A stretch of DNA of 64,000 bases, taken from NCBI RefSeq assembly GCF_003350325.1, contig NZ_QLYZ01000020.1, positions 1-64,000 of the forward strand. Direction: 5' to 3'. The DNA comes from Vibrio rhodolitus (lineage in GTDB: Bacteria; Pseudomonadota; Gammaproteobacteria; Enterobacterales; Vibrionaceae). The notes beneath the pieces are model-generated. The model saw only the letters and a program-made list of their open reading frames with translations, searched no databases and was not told the DNA's origin. A program made the translations under genes and the position numbers. Position 1 is the first letter of the stretch. Every line of letters begins with the position of its first letter. Positions 56,107 to 64,000 of this stretch are shown in pieces.

Positions 56107-57360
56107 ATGCAATTCTCAAAATTTGGTGAAAAATTTAATCAGTATTCCGGTATCACGCAGTTAATGGACGATTTGAATGATGGTCTGCGCACACCAGGCG
56201 CCATCATGCTCGGAGGGGGCAACCCAGCCGCCATTCCTGCCATGCTCGACTACTTTCATCAAGCCAGTGAGAAAATGCTCGCCAATGGCGAACTGGTCGC
56301 CGCCCTCGCCAACTATGATGGTCCTCAGGGCAAAGACAGCTTTGTGAAAGCACTGGCTAACTTACTTAAACAGACTTATGGCTGGGATATCAGCGAAAAG
56401 AACATCAGCCTAACCAATGGCAGCCAAAGCGGCTTCTTCTATCTGTTTAACTTGTTAGCGGGCAAACAACCAAACGGGTCACACAAGAAAATCCTGCTAC
56501 CACTGGCGCCGGAATACATCGGCTACGGTGATGCAGGTATCGATGAAGATATCTTCGTCTCTTACCATCCGGAGATAGAGCTACTTGATGATGGTCTATT
56601 TAAATACCATGTCGACTTTGAACAGCTAACCATCGATGACTCTATCGCCGCAATCTGTGCATCACGCCCAACCAACCCAACCGGCAATGTCCTGACCGAT
56701 GAAGAGATCCATAAGCTGGATAAACTGGCACGCCAGCATAATATTCCACTGATCATCGATAACGCCTACGGCTTACCGTTCCCGAACATCATCTTTGAAG
56801 ATGTCGAACCGTTTTGGAATGACAACACCATTTTGTGTATGAGCCTATCGAAACTTGGTTTGCCCGGTGTGCGATGTGGGATTGTGATTGCCAGCGAAGC
56901 GATCACCGAAGCGATGACCAATATGAATGGCATTATTAGCTTAGCACCGAGCAGTGTTGGTCCCGCTTACGCTAACCATATGATTGAAAATGGTGATCTG
57001 CTTAAACTCAGCACTGAGGTGATTAAACCTTTTTATCGCCAAAAAGCGCTGCGTGCGGTTGAGCTGCTGCAACAAGCCATCACAGATCCTCGCTTTAAAA
57101 TTCATAAGCCGGAAGGGGCGATCTTCTTGTGGCTGTGGTTTGATGAACTGCCAATTACCACTATGGAACTGTATAAGCGCCTGAAAGCGCGTGCGGTTCT
57201 GATTGTTCCGGGAGAATACTTCTTTATTGGTCAAGAAGGCGACTGGGACCACGCTCACCAATGCTTGCGTATGAACTACGTGCAAGACGATGAGATGATG
57301 CAAAAAGGTATCGCGATTATCGCAGAAGAAGTGGTAAAAGCTTATCGTGAAGGTAAGTAG
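56107..57360 (+). CDS. avtA: valine--pyruvate aminotransferase AvtA
   Basis: AvtA transfers the amino group between valine and pyruvate/alanine. The 417-aa fold-type I PLP enzyme has SLTNGSQSGFFYLFN, the ASRPTNPTGNVLTDEE motif, DNAYGLPFPN and the PLP lysine in MSLSKLGLPGVRCG (near residue 246). Alone between terminators; the 250 bp upstream contain a short GTCAGCAATGTACTGAC hairpin near 56046. Confidence 0.94.
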   Translation: MQFSKFGEKFNQYSGITQLMDDLNDGLRTPGAIMLGGGNPAAIPAMLDYFHQASEKMLANGELVAALANYDGPQGKDSFVKALANLLKQTYGWDISEKNISLTNGSQSGFFYLFNLLAGKQPNGSHKKILLPLAPEYIGYGDAGIDEDIFVSYHPEIELLDDGLFKYHVDFEQLTIDDSIAAICASRPTNPTGNVLTDEEIHKLDKLARQHNIPLIIDNAYGLPFPNIIFEDVEPFWNDNTILCMSLSKLGLPGVRCGIVIASEAITEAMTNMNGIISLAPSSVGPAYANHMIENGDLLKLSTEVIKPFYRQKALRAVELLQQAITDPRFKIHKPEGAIFLWLWFDELPITTMELYKRLKARAVLIVPGEYFFIGQEGDWDHAHQCLRMNYVQDDEMMQKGIAIIAEEVVKAYREGK

Positions 57361-57418
57361 GCTCACCAGCTAAGTGGCTATTCTGTTTAGAATCTCGGTT
57401 TTAGAAATCCAAAACTAA

Positions 57419-57447
57419 AAAGAGCGCCCATCTGGCGCTCTTTCTCA
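57419..57447. terminator. terminator between avtA and ibpA
   Basis: AAAGAGCGCC and GGCGCTCTTT form a 10-bp stem with a short loop, flanked by A and T runs so it can serve both converging genes. Confidence 0.85.
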
Positions 57448-57473
57448 TTCTATAACCGTGTATGGCTATCTGA

Positions 57474-57911
57474 TTAATTATTTTCAATCAGGCTGTTGCC
57501 ACCGATAGCAATCTTACGTGGTTGCATTGCTTCTGGAATTTCGCGAACTAAATCGATATGAAGTAGACCGTTTTCCATTGAAGCCCCAACAACTTTCACG
57601 TAATCTGCCAATTGGAATTTACGCTCGAAATCGCGCTCTGCAATGCCTTGGTAAACGTAGTTTTTACCTTCTTCCGCTTTACGCTCACCTTTAACAATCA
57701 ACATATTTTCGTTTTGAGTCAGATCTAACTGCTCTTCAGCAAAGCCTGCCACCGCCATAGTAATACGGTAGTTATGCTCGTCTTTTTGCTCGATGTTGTA
57801 TGGAGGGTAACCGCCAGAAGTGTTTTTCGCAGAGCTTGCTTCCATCAGGTTGAACAGACGGTCGAAGCCAATTGCATTACGGTATAGTGGTGAGAAATCT
57901 ACATTACGCAT
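57474..57911 (-). CDS. ibpA: small heat-shock protein IbpA (Hsp20)
   Basis: IbpA binds aggregating proteins and hands them to ClpB and DnaK. The 145-aa protein starts [24 protein letters not shown] and has the alpha-crystallin domain (about residues 38-125) with [17 protein letters not shown] and [24 protein letters not shown]-like thermometer is visible upstream. No ibpB paralogue is adjacent. Confidence 0.95.
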   Translation of the reverse strand: MRNVDFSPLYRNAIGFDRLFNLMEASSAKNTSGGYPPYNIEQKDEHNYRITMAVAGFAEEQLDLTQNENMLIVKGERKAEEGKNYVYQGIAERDFERKFQLADYVKVVGASMENGLLHIDLVREIPEAMQPRKIAIGGNSLIENN

Positions 57912-57995
57912 AATCCTATCCTCTTATTAAGCAATAGTCTTAGCCCGGATGAGGGTCATCCACATGGCGCATTTATGCAAGAAAGCGCCGAGCTA
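57912..57995 (-). promoter_or_regulatory. ROSE-like RNA thermometer in the ibpA leader
   Basis: The minus-strand leader contains TTGCT about 11 bases before the ribosome site AGGAT, the pairing seen in ROSE thermometers of ibpA genes. An upstream stem-forming stretch GGCGC...GCGCC (about 57965-57990) fits the extra hairpins of that class. Melting at heat-shock temperature would free the ribosome site. Confidence 0.6.
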
Positions 57996-58045
57996 AGGGA
58001 TTCGATGATTCATTCCTCTGACCTACTCTTTAGGTTCGGGGACAT

Positions 58046-58072
58046 GATGTCGAATCTAGGGTCAAGTTGTGT
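58046..58072 (-). promoter_or_regulatory. possible sigma-32 promoter of ibpA
   Basis: On the minus strand CTTGAC and a later CCCCGA occur upstream of the ibpA leader, but the spacing (about 18 bp) is longer than the sigma-32 optimum. Tentative. Confidence 0.3.
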
Positions 58073-58221
58073 GCTAATTTGAGTATCCTCTCCTGAGCGA
58101 TCTCATTTAGCGATTCCAGAGGCGCTGCACTTCTCTTGTTGAGCAAGTTAGCCATCCCTCTTCATAATTAGATATAAGGTCAAAAGATCGGCTTTCAAGG
58201 GATCGGCTAAAAATATTTTTT

Positions 58222-58261
58222 AGATCCCCGACTCGGTCGTCCCTCCCTCTCGAGGATGACG
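58222..58261. repeat. candidate Vibrio interspersed repeat
   Basis: GATCCCCGACTCGGTCGTCC followed by CTCCCTCTCGAGGATGACG resembles intergenic repeats I recall from Vibrio genomes (GTCATCC...GAGGGACGA...GGGGATC). The short frame that crosses it on the minus strand (58107-58307) is best explained as translation of the repeat. Confidence 0.4.
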
Positions 58262-58364
58262 CTCTAAGATTATGATAAATAAAGCCCAATCTTTCTAACG
58301 ATGTCATATTCTCGAAGCGAAGCGTTCCCGCATCTCAATTCTTTATCATAACGATCGCCCAATA

Positions 58365-58394
58365 AAAAACGCAGACATTACTGTCTGCGTTTTT
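58365..58394 (-). terminator. rho-independent terminator after gyrB
   Basis: AAAAACGCAGACA and TGTCTGCGTTTTT form a 13-bp stem with a 4-base loop, 23 bp beyond the gyrB stop codon. Confidence 0.93.
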
Positions 58395-58417
58395 AAATTT
58401 AGACGACAAATTAGCGT

Positions 58418-60838
<2,421 letters not shown>

Positions 60839-60852
60839 TTATCTTCCGCTAT

Positions 60853-61932
60853 TTATAGTTGCTCTATTGTGCCATGTTCCACATGGAACATCTTGCCTTT
60901 ATCGTCGTACATATCGGCAATTTGACCCTCAGTAATAGAGCTTACAAAAACTTGAGCCCCCGTCTCTTTCAAGCAATCAGCAAGACGCTTGCGACGTTGA
61001 CTATCTAATTCCGATGCAAAGTCATCAATTAAGTAAATGCATTGCTTTCCGGTCATTTCGGTAAGGAGCTGCCCTTGCGCCACGCGCAGAGCACACACCA
61101 TCAGTTTTAACTGACCACGTGAAAGCACATCTTCTACTGGTGTACCGTTCACTTTTATGCGCAAATCGGCTTTATTAGGTCCACTAAAGGTGTAACCTAA
61201 CGCTTGATCGCGCTCGAAGTTCTTTTCGAGGATTTGTTGATAAGGCGTATCCTTATCCCACCCACGATAATACTTCAATTGAATCTCAAATTCTGGCAAA
61301 AATGCTCCGCAGATCTGCTCTGCTTTGACACACATCTGCTCTACATAGCGCGCACGCCATTGGCTAATGTTCTCAGCCAAACGTGCCATTTCTTGGTCCC
61401 AATAGCTAAGTTCACGATAGCTACGAGCCGTTTTCAATAACGCGTTACGCTGCTTATTCAGACGACGGAATCGTCCCCATGCATCATAAAATGCCGATTC
61501 GGAGTGAAACACACCCCAATCGATAAAAGCACGGCGATGTTTAGGACCATCGGTCAACAAATCAAACCCTTCAGGGTGGATAAGTTGCAGCGGCAGCACT
61601 TGAGCCAGTTGCGCTAACTTTTGCCCAGATTGACCGCCTATTTTAACCTCTGTTGTGCCGTCGCGCTGCTTATTAATCCCAATCGGTAGCTCAAATTGAT
61701 CCGAGTTCAAAAAACGGCCGTGAACAAACAACTCATCACATTCATTTTGGATCACACGTCCAGTTAAACTGCTTTTAAAAGAACGCCCATGTCCGAGCAA
61801 ATAGATCGCTTCGAGGACGCTGGTCTTACCGCTACCGTTAGGACCAATAAGAAAGTTAAAGCCTGCTGATAGTTGGATATCACAGGCTTCAATATTGCGA
61901 AATTGCTTAATAATAAGGCGAGATAGCGGCAT
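60853..61932 (-). CDS. recF: DNA replication and repair protein RecF
   Basis: RecF acts with RecO and RecR to load RecA at gaps. The 359-aa SMC-like ATPase has Walker [14 protein letters not shown] near residue 30, the signature [10 protein letters not shown] and Walker [12 protein letters not shown]. It starts one base after dnaN's stop and overlaps no other gene. Confidence 0.97.
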   Translation of the reverse strand: MPLSRLIIKQFRNIEACDIQLSAGFNFLIGPNGSGKTSVLEAIYLLGHGRSFKSSLTGRVIQNECDELFVHGRFLNSDQFELPIGINKQRDGTTEVKIGGQSGQKLAQLAQVLPLQLIHPEGFDLLTDGPKHRRAFIDWGVFHSESAFYDAWGRFRRLNKQRNALLKTARSYRELSYWDQEMARLAENISQWRARYVEQMCVKAEQICGAFLPEFEIQLKYYRGWDKDTPYQQILEKNFERDQALGYTFSGPNKADLRIKVNGTPVEDVLSRGQLKLMVCALRVAQGQLLTEMTGKQCIYLIDDFASELDSQRRKRLADCLKETGAQVFVSSITEGQIADMYDDKGKMFHVEHGTIEQL

Positions 61933-61933
61933 G

Positions 61934-63034
61934 CTAGAGTCGGATCGGCATCACCACGTACAGAGCGCTGTCGTCGTCGGCGTTTTCAATCAACGCACTG
62001 GCATTGGCATCTGACATGGAAATACGCACTTTTTCACAGCGCAGCGTATTCAAGACATCAAGTACATAACTTACGTTGAAACCGATTTCGATCGCATCAC
62101 CGTCAAAGTTGACGTCCAACATCTCTTCCGCTTCTTCTTGCTCAGGGTTGTTGGCAGTAATGCGCATCTCGTTGTCGGCAAGATTCACGCGCACACCGCG
62201 GAATTTCTCATTCGACAGAATAGCCGCGCGCGAGAATGCTTGGCGCAGTTCATCACAGTTCGCTTCTAACGTTTTGGTGGTGCTTTGTGGCATTACTCGG
62301 CGGTAGTCAGGGAAACGACCATCAACCAGTTTAGAGGTGAAAACAAAGTTATTCACTTCTGCACGCACGTTCGAGCTACCAATTTGCAAAACCACTGGCT
62401 GCTCTGGCGCATCCAACAGCTTAACCAGCTCTTGCACACCTTTACGCGGCACGATGATTTGCTTAGTCGCAAAATCAGCCCCAAGAGAAACCAGTGATAC
62501 CGCCATACGGTGACCATCGGTTGCCACACTACGCAAAGTGGTGCCATCGATTTCAAACAGCATGCCGTTAAGGTAGTAACGTACGTCTTGGTTCGCCATT
62601 GAGAATTGAGTTTTCTCAATCAGACCACGCAGTTCAGCTTGGGTCAGTGACACTTCAACTTCACTTTGCCAATCTTCAATATTTGGAAAATCGTTCGCAG
62701 GTAGGGTTGCCAGTGAAAAACGGCTACGACCTGAGCGAACTTGCACGCGATCGCCTTCCAAGACGAAAGTGATCACTGAATCGTCTGGCAGACCACGGCA
62801 GATATCAAGAAACTTACGTGATGGCACAGTAATGCTGCCCGCTTCGAAATCCCCTTCAAGGGTCACTCGGCTGATCAGCTCAACTTCCAAATCGGTTGCG
62901 GTCATTGATAAGGTATTTTCTTCAACCTTGATCAATAGGTTACCAAGAATTGGTAACGTAGGTCGGCCGCCCAAAGCACCCGACACTTGTTGAAGTGGTT
63001 TCAGTAGATGACTGCGTTCAATGGAAAATTTCAT
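61934..63034 (-). CDS. dnaN: DNA polymerase III sliding clamp (beta subunit)
   Basis: DnaN forms the ring that tethers DNA polymerase III. The 366-aa protein begins [25 protein letters not shown] and ends with the conserved YVVMPIRL; it has the three-domain length of E. coli DnaN. It lies 75 bp after dnaA and is followed directly by recF. Confidence 0.98.
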   Translation of the reverse strand: MKFSIERSHLLKPLQQVSGALGGRPTLPILGNLLIKVEENTLSMTATDLEVELISRVTLEGDFEAGSITVPSRKFLDICRGLPDDSVITFVLEGDRVQVRSGRSRFSLATLPANDFPNIEDWQSEVEVSLTQAELRGLIEKTQFSMANQDVRYYLNGMLFEIDGTTLRSVATDGHRMAVSLVSLGADFATKQIIVPRKGVQELVKLLDAPEQPVVLQIGSSNVRAEVNNFVFTSKLVDGRFPDYRRVMPQSTTKTLEANCDELRQAFSRAAILSNEKFRGVRVNLADNEMRITANNPEQEEAEEMLDVNFDGDAIEIGFNVSYVLDVLNTLRCEKVRISMSDANASALIENADDDSALYVVMPIRL

Positions 63035-63109
63035 AATGCGCTCTTGTTTGAATTCTTGATGGCGTTTAGCTCTATAGCCAATACTAGCAACTGATAAGAA
63101 TACAGCGAA

Positions 63110-64000
63110 TTAAGAAGAAAGGGTACGAATCAAGTTCGAGTAATCTTCTTTAATATCGTGACTCTCTTCGCGCAGTTGCTCAATCTTACGACATGCATGC
63201 AGTACCGTCGTATGGTCACGACCACCAAACGCATCGCCAATTTCTGGCAAACTGTGGTTGGTTAGCTCTTTGGCTAGTGCCATCGCCAACTGACGAGGAC
63301 GTGCAACCGAACGCGATCGGCGTTTAGACAGTAAATCAGCCACTTTAATCTTGTAGTATTCCGCGACCGTCTTTTGAATATTATCAATCGTCACCAGCTT
63401 TTCTTGCAGAGCCAGTAAGTCACGCAGCGCTTCACGCACAAAATCAATCGTGATTGGACGACCGGTAAAGTTCGCATTAGCGATCACACGGTTTAGCGCA
63501 CCTTCAAGCTCACGAACGTTTGAGCGCAGACGTTTAGCAATAAAGAATGCCACTTCATCCGCCAAATGAATTTGGTGATCTTCGGCTTTCTTCATCAAGA
63601 TAGCGACGCGCGTTTCCAGTTCAGGCGGCTCGATCGCAACCGTCAAACCCCAACCAAAACGCGATTTTAGACGATCTTCAACCCCGCTGATCTCTTTTGG
63701 ATAGCGATCTGAGGTCAAAATGATCTGTTGATTACCTTCAAGCAATGCGTTGAAAGTATGGAAAAATTCTTCTTGAGAACGCTCTTTGTTAGCAAAGAAC
63801 TGAATATCATCGATAAGCAGCGCATCTACACTGCGGTAGTAGCGTTTGAACTCTTCAATCGCGTTGTTTTGCAGTGCTTTTACCATGTCTTGCACAAAAC
63901 GTTCCGAGTGCATGTACACCACTTTGGCATTTGGCTTGTTATCAACAATCGCGTTGCCAACCGCATGCAATAAGTGGGTTTTACCAAGACCGGTGCCGCC
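63110..64000 (-). CDS. dnaA: chromosomal replication initiator DnaA (C-terminal part)
   Basis: The frame is open to the window edge, so the N-terminal domains are outside. The visible 296 residues start inside the Walker A motif ([17 protein letters not shown]) and include Walker [12 protein letters not shown], sensor regions and the DNA-binding domain with the signature [15 protein letters not shown]. The origin of replication is expected beyond the right edge or nearby. First gene of the dnaA-dnaN-recF-gyrB group. Confidence 0.98.

Noticed and set aside
58107..58307. 66-codon minus-strand frame between ibpA and gyrB
   Set aside because: It translates the candidate interspersed repeat and has no ribosome site.

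Overview
The window is a near-origin segment of the main chromosome of a Vibrio (Gammaproteobacteria). The evidence is the dnaA-dnaN-recF-gyrB block at the right end, the 5' end of a 16S rRNA gene at the left end, E. coli-like local gene order (yrdA-yrdB-aroE-tsaC, smg-dprA / def-fmt-rsmB-trkA, yihD-srkA-dsbA-yihG, yifB / ilvLGMEDA), a Mn2+ riboswitch in front of an mneA-type exporter, and cassette recombination sites of the Vibrio superintegron (VCR) type. The species cannot be named from the sequence.

Layout. 1-480: 16S 5' end, leader and tandem promoters, reading left. 554-8363: yrdA, then yrdB, aroE, hemF and tsaC on the minus strand; PurR-boxed purEK on plus; yrdD-like, smg, dprA and a small exported protein on minus. 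8536-14411: def-fmt-rsmB and trkA-trkH. 14426-22498: trhA, a Spo0M-like protein, a 55-aa ORF, yihD, ccoG, srkA, dsbA, an acyltransferase and a DUF2860-type outer-membrane protein. 22610-39327: yifB (comM) split into two pieces by an AT-rich island of about 15.2 kb. 39521-46118: ilvL leader and attenuator followed by ilvGMEDA. 46347-52500: acuI, a LysR regulator, tusA, a small membrane protein, a peptide-binding lipoprotein-like or periplasmic protein, and mneA behind a yybP-ykoY riboswitch. 52790-64000: glyQS, avtA, ibpA with a ROSE-like leader, gyrB, recF, dnaN and the 3' part of dnaA.

The island (about 23,522-38,718) is the unusual part. It sits one codon before the Walker A region of YifB/ComM, the helicase used in natural transformation. 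Its right arm is a four-gene overlapping operon: an intact tyrosine recombinase (495 aa), a 1031-aa recombinase-like protein that has lost the box-I arginine and carries internal repeats, a second intact tyrosine recombinase (685 aa) with a cysteine cluster, and a small HTH/coiled-coil protein. This resembles the Tn554 tnpABC plan and the Gamma-Mobile-Trio (GMT) islands. Its left arm is cargo: a small membrane protein, a HEPN-motif protein, two short membrane proteins, a type I Thoeris pair (thsA SIR2-SLOG and thsB TIR) and a PD-(D/E)XK nuclease-like protein. The cargo genes are laid out as integron gene cassettes. Two full VCR-like attC sites, several degenerate ones and a 50-bp perfect direct repeat lie on either side of genes, but no integron integrase is present. 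A 17-bp perfect inverted repeat brackets the whole cargo block. The picture is a defence island assembled from integron cassettes and moved by a recombinase operon into comM.
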